Assembly: GCA_031289975.1 (NCBI GenBank)
Contig: JAITOM010000341.1
Span: 1-5,131 of the forward strand
DNA: 5,131 bases
From: Methanobrevibacter sp.
Lineage (GTDB): Archaea > Methanobacteriota > Methanobacteria > Methanobacteriales > Methanobacteriaceae
Reading direction: 5' to 3'
In this document: piece by piece, positions 1 through 5,131 of the stretch
How positions within the stretch are numbered: the first letter of the stretch is position 1
Layout of the letters: each line of letters opens with the position of its first letter
Program-made: the position numbers and the translations under genes
The notes under the pieces: generated by a model
Told to the model about the DNA's origin: nothing
The model's input: only the letters and a program-made list of their open reading frames with translations
Database searches by the model: none

Positions 1-229
1 AAAAATAAAATAGTTAAATTTATTAATTAATAATTTAATAAAATATTAGAAAGTATTATTGAAAATTAAGCAAATAAAAATAAATGATTAATTACAAACT
101 TTTTTTATTCCACTATAATTTTAAAAAGTAAAATATTTTATTAAAATTAAAAAAAATTGAAAATGCTAAAAATTTGGTTCTTGACTATAAACAGATTATA
201 ATTAATGAGTTTTTAATTAAATGATAATA
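1..229. other. AT-rich non-coding lead-in
   Basis: No reading frame of useful length is open on either strand; stops occur every few codons. The stretch is almost entirely A and T with long A runs. A T7 run at 100-106 could end a plus-strand transcript entering from the left, but runs of this kind are expected by chance in such DNA. I see no tRNA, structured RNA or clear repeat here. Confidence 0.6.
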
Positions 230-237
230 TTTATACT
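230..237 (+). promoter_or_regulatory. TATA-like box upstream of the PH/SHOCT gene
   Basis: TTTATACT resembles the methanogen TATA box and stands about 50 bases before the first start codon of the downstream gene. With the usual archaeal spacing of about 26 bases, transcription would begin near 258-262 and leave a leader of roughly 25-35 nt. It would serve the PH/SHOCT gene and probably tyrS. The background is AT-rich, so chance matches are common. Confidence 0.4.
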
Positions 238-273
238 TTAAAAAAATGTAATATGTTCACAGTTGGGCTTATT

Positions 274-298
274 TTTAAGATGAGATGTTTAAGATGAG
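274..298 (+). repeat. 11-bp direct repeat across the start codon
   Basis: TTTAAGATGAG occurs at 274-284 and again, identical, at 288-298, a period of 14 bases. The pair spans both candidate start codons (285 and 294) of the PH/SHOCT gene. The period is not a multiple of three, so the ATG in the first copy (280-282) is out of frame and opens a five-codon ORF ending at 295-297. This looks like a small local duplication that blurred the translation start. Confidence 0.6.
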
Positions 299-794
299 TG
301 ATGAATTAATATATAAGTTAGAGAAATTAGATGTTTTGGATGCGAGTCCTGGCTTATTAGGTGGTAGAAGACATGATCAAACAATGAGTGAATGGAGAAG
401 ATGTCATGTTAATGTTTATTCTGATAGAATACATGTAGAAAAATATGGTTTTTGGACTGGCTCAAATAAAGGTGAGCAGACAGTTTTTTTTGAAGATATA
501 AGTAATATTGATGAAGATAGAGGATTTTTATCTTCTCATTTGACTGTTGGGTTTAGAGGTTCGGATGCTTTGATTTTAAGAAGCTCAACATCTAAAATGG
601 ATGAGTATAAAAAATGTATTGTCCATGTTTATGAAAATTTTAAAAAAAATAGAAAAAATGAAAATAACACTTCATTTGGATCTAAAGAGAATAATCATGC
701 CGATGATATTAAAAGATTTCATGATTTAATGGTTGAAGGCATTATTAGTGAGGATGAATTCGAAGCTAAGAAAAAAAAGTTATTAGACTTATGA
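285..794 (+). CDS. PH-like/SHOCT domain protein of unknown function
   Basis: Hypothetical soluble protein of 169 residues. The last 31 residues (about 139-169) have the SHOCT signature: DDIKRFHDLMVEGIISEDEF followed by a lysine-rich helix ending in LLDL, a short helical module often found at protein C-termini and thought to mediate oligomerisation. Residues about 38-120 alternate beta-like strands (HVNVYSDRIHVEKYG, TVFFEDISNIDED, HLTVGFRG, ALILRSS) and end in a helix (DEYKKCIVHVYENFKK), the pattern of bacterial/archaeal PH-like domains. A polar Asn/Lys/Glu-rich linker (120-138) joins them. No signal peptide or membrane segment is visible. The start is uncertain: ATG 285 gives the longest form, ATG 294 would begin MSDELIY, and neither has a strong Shine-Dalgarno; an in-frame TAA at 276-278 bounds it. 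tyrS follows after 16 nt, suggesting co-transcription. The domain call rests on pattern recognition; no enzymatic role can be assigned. Confidence 0.85.
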   Translation: MFKMSDELIYKLEKLDVLDASPGLLGGRRHDQTMSEWRRCHVNVYSDRIHVEKYGFWTGSNKGEQTVFFEDISNIDEDRGFLSSHLTVGFRGSDALILRSSTSKMDEYKKCIVHVYENFKKNRKNENNTSFGSKENNHADDIKRFHDLMVEGIISEDEFEAKKKKLLDL

Positions 795-810
795 AAACAG
801 AGGAATATAA

Positions 811-1770
811 ATGGATAATAAAGAAAAAATTGAGATTATTGAAAAAGGAACTTTGGAGATTATAAATAATGAACAATTAGATGAAAAAATTGATAAACAA
901 AATCCAATAGCTTATGCTGGTTATGAACCCTCTGGTAAAATTCATTTAGGTCATGCTATTACAGTCATGAAATTAAAACAACTACAAGATATGGGGTTTA
1001 AAATAAAAATATTGTTGGCTGATTATCATGCTTATTTAAATGGTAAAGGAACCGTTGATGAAATTCAAGAGTTAGCTGAATATAATATGAAAGCTTTTAA
1101 AGGTTTGGGATTAAATCAAGATACTGAATTTATTCTTGGTTCTTCATATCAAACTAAACCAGATTATACGGATCATGTTTACAAATTATCAACCTTAACA
1201 ACTTTAAAAAGAGCTAAACGTAGCATGGATCAAGTTAGTAGACATGATGAAAATCCAAAAGTGGGTAATGTTATCTATCCATTAATGCAAGTTGTGGATA
1301 TGAGATTTTTAAATGTGGACATTGCATTAGGTGGTATGGAACAGAGAAAAATACAGATGTTAGCTCGAGAAATGCTTCCTAAAATTGATTTTGAACCTCC
1401 AGTTTGTATTCATACTCCACTTCTTCATGGACTTGATGGTGATGAGAAAATGTCTTCAAGTAAGGGAAACTTCATAGCTGTTGATGATGATGAAAATTTG
1501 ATTAAACAGAAAATAAAGAAAAGTTATTGTCCTATTAAAGTAGTTGAAGCTAATTCACTTATTGAAATAGCTAAATATTTTATATTTTCAAATCAGGAGA
1601 AAATCTTAATTGAAAGAAGTGATAAATTTGGAGGAAATCTTGAACTTGGTGAAAATGAGCTATATAATCTGTATGAGTCTGGTGAATTACATCCATTAGA
1701 TTTAAAGAATGCTGTAAGTAACTTTTTGATTGAATATTTAAAACCTGTTCGAGAATATATGTCAAATTAA
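811..1770 (+). CDS. tyrS: Tyrosyl-tRNA synthetase (archaeal type)
   Basis: Class I aminoacyl-tRNA synthetase that activates tyrosine with ATP and charges tRNA-Tyr in the cytoplasm. The 319-residue length fits the short archaeal/eukaryote-like form, which lacks the S4 domain of bacterial TyrRS. Visible motifs: the HIGH-type signature HLGH at 45-48 inside EPSGKIHLGH, and KMSSS at 213-217 inside DGDEKMSSSKGN. Tyrosine-pocket residues correspond to those known for M. jannaschii TyrRS: Tyr35 (Mj Y32), Tyr156 (Y151), Gln160 (Q155), Asp163 (D158) and Gln178 (Q173). Asp297 in HPLDLKNA matches Mj D286, which reads the anticodon G34. ATG 811 is preceded by AGAGGA (799-804) at 6-nt spacing, the best ribosome binding site in the window. 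It lies 16 nt after the PH/SHOCT gene and its stop directly touches the convergent gene's stop. No key residue is missing. Confidence 0.97.
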   Translation: MDNKEKIEIIEKGTLEIINNEQLDEKIDKQNPIAYAGYEPSGKIHLGHAITVMKLKQLQDMGFKIKILLADYHAYLNGKGTVDEIQELAEYNMKAFKGLGLNQDTEFILGSSYQTKPDYTDHVYKLSTLTTLKRAKRSMDQVSRHDENPKVGNVIYPLMQVVDMRFLNVDIALGGMEQRKIQMLAREMLPKIDFEPPVCIHTPLLHGLDGDEKMSSSKGNFIAVDDDENLIKQKIKKSYCPIKVVEANSLIEIAKYFIFSNQEKILIERSDKFGGNLELGENELYNLYESGELHPLDLKNAVSNFLIEYLKPVREYMSN

Positions 1771-2214
1771 TTAATCTTTAATTATTTTTTTAAAACTTAA
1801 TATATTCTGATTGTTTTTAGTTTTATAAGAAACTTCATCCACATTGTTTTTTATAATAATAATTCCTAAACCACTTTTTTCATAATCTATATTATCCATA
1901 TATAAGTCTAAATCATTCATATATTTTAAAGGATTGAATAATATTCCATTATCAATGAATCTAATATTTATAGCTAATGGATTTTCTGAAATTAGATAAG
2001 ATATTTTTACTTTATTTTGTTTAGATTCTTTGTATCCATGTTTTACAATATTTATAAATATTTCTTCTATAACCAGATTTAATTTTAATTTAAAGTCATT
2101 TGATGGATGGTATGGCTTTAAACTATTGTGAATCAAATCAAAAATTCTTTTTAATTCATTTTTTTGTGAGGAAACAACGATTTCACCAGACTCTTTAATA
2201 TCTGCTTTAGGCAT
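1771..2214 (-). CDS. RsbW/SpoIIAB-like ATP-binding regulatory protein (HATPase_c_2)
   Basis: Small GHKL-fold ATPase of 147 residues, resembling anti-sigma-factor kinases of the RsbW/SpoIIAB family. Numbered from ATG 2214: the N-box is VIEEIFINIVKHGY with Glu51 and Asn55 in the positions of the catalytic base and Mg-binding Asn of SpoIIAB; the G1 box is DNG (88-90) followed by FNP (93-95); the G2 box is SGLGIIIIKNNVDEVSY with Gly115 and Gly117. The C-terminal NILSFKK strand is also typical. No sensor, membrane or dimerisation-phosphoacceptor domain is present, so this is a stand-alone kinase-type switch protein. Archaea have no sigma-70 factors, so the bacterial target cannot be assumed; the family normally works with STAS antagonists and PP2C phosphatases, none of which is in the window. 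The frame extends upstream to a GTG at 2235 (154 residues), but GGAG at 2225-2228 favours ATG 2214. The gene is convergent with tyrS with zero spacing. Confidence 0.87.
   Translation of the reverse strand: MPKADIKESGEIVVSSQKNELKRIFDLIHNSLKPYHPSNDFKLKLNLVIEEIFINIVKHGYKESKQNKVKISYLISENPLAINIRFIDNGILFNPLKYMNDLDLYMDNIDYEKSGLGIIIIKNNVDEVSYKTKNNQNILSFKKIIKD
1785..1791 (+). terminator. T-tract terminator for tyrS
   Basis: A run of seven T starts 14 nt after the tyrS stop. Archaeal polymerase commonly terminates at T-runs without a hairpin, so this is a plausible end for the PH/SHOCT-tyrS transcript. It lies inside the 3' end of the convergent gene, where the complementary A-run codes for part of its lysine-rich tail. 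Confidence 0.45.
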
Positions 2215-2224
2215 GTTTGTATTA

Positions 2225-2228
2225 CTCC
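2225..2228 (-). promoter_or_regulatory. Ribosome binding site deciding the minus-strand start
   Basis: Read on the minus strand, GGAG stands 10 nt before ATG 2214. The alternative GTG at 2235 has no comparable purine motif at a suitable distance. This supports the 147-residue form. A TTTTATAAAA box at 2241-2250 would place the transcript start near 2219, excluding this site, so either that box is not the promoter or the message is almost leaderless. Confidence 0.45.
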
Positions 2229-2409
2229 ATAGCACATTACTTTTATAAAATCTCTTTACTCAACAAACAAAAATGATTAAATTTTATTAATAATGTAATC
2301 CTTAATTATTCTATAATCCACTTAAAATATATTTTTAATTGATTAATAATTATCATAATATATTATATCGTTCATGTTATTATATTATAATGCTAATATA
2401 TAGTAAGTG

Positions 2410-2473
2410 TTTTGCAAAAATAATTTTAATTTTTATATTTAACATAGCATGAAACTTAAATTTTTGCAAAAAT
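2410..2473. promoter_or_regulatory. Paired TTTTGCAAAAAT palindromes around a TATA-like box
   Basis: The 12-mer TTTTGCAAAAAT occurs at 2410-2421 and 2462-2473. The second sits in a perfect 14-bp palindrome (ATTTTTGCAAAAAT, 2460-2473) and the first in a perfect 10-bp one. Their offset of 52 bases is close to five helical turns. TTTATATTT lies between them at about 2432-2440. For plus-strand transcription the start would fall near 2460, on the second palindrome; read on the minus strand, the A/T box would place a start near the first. This fits a two-site operator, but the regulator and the controlled gene are unknown. Confidence 0.4.
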
Positions 2474-2699
2474 CATTACCTTTGGTGTTTTCTTAATATA
2501 TTTTACCTTAACTTTTTCAAATATTAATTTTTTATATTATAATTAAATAATCATAAAACTTATATATTTTGATTTACATAATTTAATTGTAAAAATTTAA
2601 TTCTTATTAAATGAAATATATAAATCATGAATCTTTTAATTTTATTATCGTTTACTATTAATTTTATTTAAATTTATTTATCATCAGTATCTAAATTGA

Positions 2700-2707
2700 T
2701 TTATAAA
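2700..2707 (+). promoter_or_regulatory. TATA-like box, possible ancestral glmS promoter
   Basis: TTTATAAA precedes the MITE-like insertion. Expected initiation, about 26 bases on, would be near 2730, the left edge of the inserted element. Removing the element and one target copy (172 bp) puts this box about 60 bases before the glmS ATG with a leader of about 33 nt, similar to the geometry of the first gene. With the insertion, the leader would be about 205 nt and contain the whole element. Confidence 0.4.
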
Positions 2708-2729
2708 GAAAATAACTATTTATCAATTA

Positions 2730-2893
2730 GGGACTGTAAAAAGAGGATGGAAATTCACAATCTGGAATTTGGGTTTTTAGCAGAAAAAATTTAGGACATA
2801 TACATGTCATTAAACTATTATCATATGTTTTTAATTTTTCAATTGTAAAAATCCATGTTCAATTGTAGAAATCCATGCTAATTTTACAGTGCC
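2730..2893. mobile_element. MITE-like non-autonomous element with 8-bp target duplication
   Basis: A 164-bp segment begins GGGACTGTAAAA and ends TTTTACAGTGCC. The ends are inverted repeats: 11 of 12 terminal bases match, and 24 of 32 match over the longer stretch (2730-2761 against the complement of 2862-2893). Perfect 8-bp direct repeats, ATCAATTA at 2722-2729 and 2894-2901, flank it, as expected for a target-site duplication. It has no transposase; the only small frame, from an ATG at 2747, has 15 codons. A 5-bp hairpin (GACAT 2795-2799, ATGTC 2804-2808) lies near its middle. Its base composition is less A/T-extreme than its flanks. An 8-bp duplication and inverted repeats near 30 bp recall ISM1 of Methanobrevibacter smithii, but that relationship is inferred, not shown. 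Confidence 0.78.
2838..2877. repeat. 20-bp tandem repeat inside the MITE-like element
   Basis: Two adjacent 20-mers, TTCAATTGTAAAAATCCATG (2838-2857) and TTCAATTGTAGAAATCCATG (2858-2877), differ at one base. A degenerate inverted counterpart (ATGGAAATTCACAATCTGGAA, split at 2747-2766 for its first 20 bases) occurs at the left end. The arrangement of one copy at the left end and two at the right suggests a subterminal transposase-binding motif duplicated on one side. Confidence 0.7.
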
Positions 2894-2907
2894 ATCAATT
2901 ACAATAA

Positions 2908-2915
2908 TTTATATT
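2908..2915 (+). promoter_or_regulatory. TATA-like box close to the glmS start
   Basis: TTTATATT begins 27 bases before the glmS ATG, just after the right target duplication. If used, transcription would start at or within a few bases of the ATG, giving a leaderless message. That would suit the weak Shine-Dalgarno (only ATGGG at 2922-2926), but the box is slightly too close for standard spacing, so it is an alternative to the box at 2700-2707. Confidence 0.3.
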
Positions 2916-2934
2916 TTAATTATGGGTTTATATA

Positions 2935-4752
2935 ATGTGTGGTATAGTTGGTTACATTGGTCAAAATGAAAAAGCATCACCAATTTTACTTGATGCTATT
3001 AAAAAATTAGAATATAGGGGCTATGATTCAGTAGGGATAGCTACAATAAACAATGAAAAGATTGAACTTAAAAAAGATAGTGGAAAAATCAATGAAGTAG
3101 ATAAAGAACTTCAGCTTAAAGATATGGAAGGTTGTGTGGGTGTTGCACATGTAAGATGGGCAACTCATGGATATCCAAATAAGATTAATTCACATCCTCA
3201 TACAAACAATAATAATAAAATAGCTATTGTACATAATGGTATTATTGAAAATCATGAAGAACTTAAAAAAGAATTAATTAGTGAGGGATATGTTTTCAAA
3301 TCTGAAACTGATTCAGAAACATTGGTTCACCTTATTGATAAATTCATTAATAAAGGTTTAAACTTCCAAAATGCTATGATAGAAACAGTTAAATTAATTA
3401 AAGGTTCTTATGCTATAGGTGCCATTTCAATTAATTATCCTAATGAATTAATAGCTATTAGAAATGAAAGCCCATTAGTTGTTGGATTAGGGGATAATGG
3501 TAATTTTATTGCATCGGACGTTCCTGCATTTTTAAAACATACCAATAAAGTAATTTTTCCAGAGGATAATGAATTAGTGATTATGAATAGTGATAATGTA
3601 ACTATAAAGGATTTAAATGGAAATATATTGGATAAAAAGGTTGAAACAATTGATTGGAATGAAGAAATGGCTCAAAAAGGTGGGTATGACCATTTCATGT
3701 TAAAGGAAATTAATGAACAAAGTGTTGTTGTAAGCGATACACTATCTGGAAAAAAAGATATTGAAAATATTGTCTCTAAATTAGGTAATATTAATAAAAT
3801 ATGTTTTGTTGCTTGTGGAACATCTTATCATGGAGCTTTAACTGGAAAATATGTATTTGAATCTTTTTTAAATATTTCAACTGATGTCATTTATTCTTCA
3901 GAGTTTAAATATTTTAGTAATGTTTTAGATGAGAATACATTGACTATTTTTGTTTCTCAATCTGGAGAAACTGCAGATACATTATCAGCCATTAAAATAG
4001 CTAAAAATCGTTCTAAAACATTAGCTATTGTTAATGTTTTAGGAAGTTCTATTACTCGAGAAGTAGAGCATGTTATTTATACAAAAGCAGGACCTGAAAT
4101 AGCTGTTGCTGCAACTAAAACATATTTGAGTCAACTAATTTCAATATATTTATTGGCTATTTATCTATCTAAAAATAGGAATAATGAGTTCTATGAAAAT
4201 ATGATTTCTCAAATTGAAAAAGTTCCCACCTATATTAATGAGTTAATGCTAAATGAAGATAAAATCAAAGAAATAGCAAGAAAATATAAATCTTACTCCG
4301 CATTCTTTTTCTTAGGAAGAGGTTTTATATATCCTACAGCATTGGAAGGTGCTTTAAAGTTAAAAGAAATTACATATATCCATGCTGAAGGTTATCCTTC
4401 AGGAGAATTAAAACATGGTCCTTTAGCAATAATTGATGAAAATGTTATTGTAGTGGTTTTAGCCCCAAGTGAAAATCCTGAATCCTTTTCTATAAACAGT
4501 TATAAGGATACTATAAATAACATGGAAGAAGTTAAATCTCGCGGAGCTCAAGTAATAGCTATTACCTCTTATGAAAATGGAGAACGGATTAATGTTAATG
4601 ATATCTTCCAAATTGATAATCAAGTAGATGAATTACTTTCTCCTTTAGTTTATTTAGTTCCATTACAACTTTTATCTTATTATATCAGTATTTATAAAGA
4701 TTTAGATCCTGATAAACCAAGAAATTTAGCTAAATGTGTGACAGTGAAATAA
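2935..4752 (+). CDS. glmS: Glutamine-fructose-6-phosphate aminotransferase (isomerizing)
   Basis: Makes glucosamine-6-phosphate and glutamate from fructose-6-phosphate and glutamine, the entry step to UDP-GlcNAc; in Methanobacteriaceae this should supply pseudomurein and surface glycans (inference). The 605 residues match the usual length (about 609 in E. coli). An N-terminal class II glutamine amidotransferase domain (about 2-220) starts MCGIVGYIG, with Cys2 exposed after Met removal as nucleophile, which fixes the start. Also seen: RWATHG 74-79, HNG 100-102 (oxyanion Asn101) and Asp126. Two SIS domains follow: the first (about 285-415) has CGTS 294-297 and SQSGET 341-346; the second (about 450-590) has Glu471, Lys475, Glu478 in LEGALKLKE and His494 in ELKHGPLA. 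The C-terminal RNLAKCVTVK tail carries Lys600, equivalent to E. coli Lys603. All catalytic residues are present. No operon partner is in view; a MITE-like insertion ends 41 bases before the start. Confidence 0.98.
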   Translation: MCGIVGYIGQNEKASPILLDAIKKLEYRGYDSVGIATINNEKIELKKDSGKINEVDKELQLKDMEGCVGVAHVRWATHGYPNKINSHPHTNNNNKIAIVHNGIIENHEELKKELISEGYVFKSETDSETLVHLIDKFINKGLNFQNAMIETVKLIKGSYAIGAISINYPNELIAIRNESPLVVGLGDNGNFIASDVPAFLKHTNKVIFPEDNELVIMNSDNVTIKDLNGNILDKKVETIDWNEEMAQKGGYDHFMLKEINEQSVVVSDTLSGKKDIENIVSKLGNINKICFVACGTSYHGALTGKYVFESFLNISTDVIYSSEFKYFSNVLDENTLTIFVSQSGETADTLSAIKIAKNRSKTLAIVNVLGSSITREVEHVIYTKAGPEIAVAATKTYLSQLISIYLLAIYLSKNRNNEFYENMISQIEKVPTYINELMLNEDKIKEIARKYKSYSAFFFLGRGFIYPTALEGALKLKEITYIHAEGYPSGELKHGPLAIIDENVIVVVLAPSENPESFSINSYKDTINNMEEVKSRGAQVIAITSYENGERINVNDIFQIDNQVDELLSPLVYLVPLQLLSYYISIYKDLDPDKPRNLAKCVTVK

Positions 4753-4773
4753 TAAGCATTATAATGAAAATAA

Positions 4774-4779
4774 TTTTTT
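4774..4779 (+). terminator. T-tract after glmS
   Basis: A T6 run begins 22 nt after the glmS stop, with T7 runs at 4819-4825 and 4944-4950 as backups. No GC-rich hairpin precedes any of them, consistent with archaeal T-run termination. Any of the three could end the glmS transcript. Confidence 0.4.
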
Positions 4780-4793
4780 AATATATGGTTATT

Positions 4794-5017
4794 GAAAAGT
4801 TGAATTTTAAAATGATGATTTTTTTATTAATTTATTCAATTTTAAGTATTATTTTATGAAAATCCATAATTTTAAATTTTAATTAATATAAATATGTTTT
4901 AATTATAATAATTATAGAAAAGTTCTTAAATTTTGAATGATAATTTTTTTATTAAATTATTTAATTTTAAATATTGCTTCATTAAAATCTATAATTTTAA
5001 ATTTTAAATAATATAAA
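4794..5017. repeat. Degenerate tandem duplication of about 100 bp downstream of glmS
   Basis: Copy A is 4794-4892 and copy B is 4917-5017, separated by 24 bp. The last 67 bases (4826-4892 and 4951-5017) align without gaps with 58 matches; the first part (GAAAAG, then an AT stretch and a T7 run) aligns with short gaps. Copy B ends exactly where GGGACTGTTCAAA begins at 5018. There is no open reading frame in either copy. The function is unknown; it could be transcript 3' end structure or remnants of an older element. Confidence 0.65.
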
Positions 5018-5131
5018 GGGACTGTTCAAATCTTTACTGAAATGATATTTCTGAGAAGCATGATTTTTATAATTTTGTAAAATTTATACCATTTTTGTAT
5101 TATGTTATCATTAATAAAGTAATATTTTTTG
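5018..5131. mobile_element. Possible left end of an insertion element, cut by the window
   Basis: GGGACTGTTCAAA at 5018-5030 resembles insertion-sequence termini and shares its first eight bases, GGGACTGT, with the left end of the MITE-like element at 2730. It also begins exactly where the second copy of the upstream repeat stops. The remaining 101 bases have no gene of useful length and no matching right end (TTTGAACAGTCCC). If the call is right, AATATAAA at 5010-5017 would be the candidate left target copy. Confidence 0.35.

Larger units (their letters stand above)
2236..2721. other. Long AT-rich intergenic region between divergent genes
   Basis: No convincing gene is visible on either strand. 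The longest ATG-initiated frames I found by eye are under about 20 codons (for example from 2611) and lack ribosome binding sites. The stretch contains the palindrome pair at 2410-2473, a minus-strand TATA-like AAATATATTT around 2326-2335 that could drive the ATP-binding protein gene with a leader of about 90 nt, and a TATA-like box at 2700-2707 facing glmS. No tRNA or recognisable riboswitch was seen. Confidence 0.6.

Noticed and set aside
1580..1765. 61-codon minus-strand open frame inside the 3' part of tyrS
   Set aside because: It lies wholly antisense to a well-supported synthetase gene, has no recognisable domain and no ribosome binding site that stands out; it is a shadow frame.
2570..2627. 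TGATTTA/TAAATCA inverted repeat as a hairpin
   Set aside because: Seven A/T-rich pairs with a loop of over 40 bases are expected by chance in this composition.
2611..2661. Short plus-strand ORF of 16 codons in the long intergenic region
   Set aside because: Too short, no Shine-Dalgarno, and its composition is that of the surrounding A/T-rich DNA.
2747..2794. 15-codon ORF inside the MITE-like element after AGAGG
   Set aside because: The purine run directly touches the ATG, leaving no spacing for ribosome binding, and the peptide resembles no transposase segment I know.
2738..2934. glmS ribozyme or riboswitch in the glmS leader
   Set aside because: The glmS ribozyme is a bacterial element with a conserved GC-containing core; nothing like it is visible, and the leader is largely explained by the mobile element.
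4753..5131. CRISPR-like array downstream of glmS
   Set aside because: There are only two diverged copies of about 100 bp with a 24-bp spacer; no short identical repeats with regular spacers.

Overview
The window is very AT-rich and looks archaeal, most likely a Methanobacteriaceae methanogen of the Methanobrevibacter/Methanosphaera type. The tyrosyl-tRNA synthetase is the short archaeal form, aligning residue for residue (constant offset of +3 to +5 over the active site) with the Methanocaldococcus jannaschii enzyme as I remember it. Promoter candidates are TATA-like boxes, likely terminators are bare T-tracts, and the long non-coding stretches are almost pure A/T. The genus is inferred from composition and gene content, not proven.

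Layout: positions 1-284 are an AT-rich non-coding lead-in with a TATA-like box near 230. A small cytoplasmic PH-like/SHOCT protein (285-794) is followed 16 nt later by tyrS (811-1770), so the two are probably co-transcribed. tyrS abuts, with no gap, a convergent minus-strand gene for an RsbW/SpoIIAB-type ATP-binding protein (2214-1771). About 720 bp of non-coding DNA then separates that gene from glmS (2935-4752), glucosamine-6-phosphate synthase. The last 379 bp hold a degenerate tandem repeat and a possible insertion-element end running off the window.

The most notable non-genic feature is a 164-bp MITE-like element (2730-2893) upstream of glmS. It has imperfect terminal inverted repeats of about 32 bp and a perfect 8-bp target duplication (ATCAATTA). 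It lies between a TATA-like box (2700-2707) and the glmS start, so it may have lengthened or rewired the glmS leader. The same intergenic region holds a pair of TTTTGCAAAAAT palindromes flanking a TATA-like box, resembling an operator pair with no obvious gene to serve.

The genes are mostly housekeeping: translation (tyrS) and amino-sugar supply (glmS), the latter presumably feeding UDP-GlcNAc for pseudomurein and surface glycans. The ATP-binding protein suggests a partner-switching regulatory system whose partners are not in the window. I found no tRNA, rRNA or CRISPR array, and no clear novel multi-gene system; the novelty is in the intergenic DNA.
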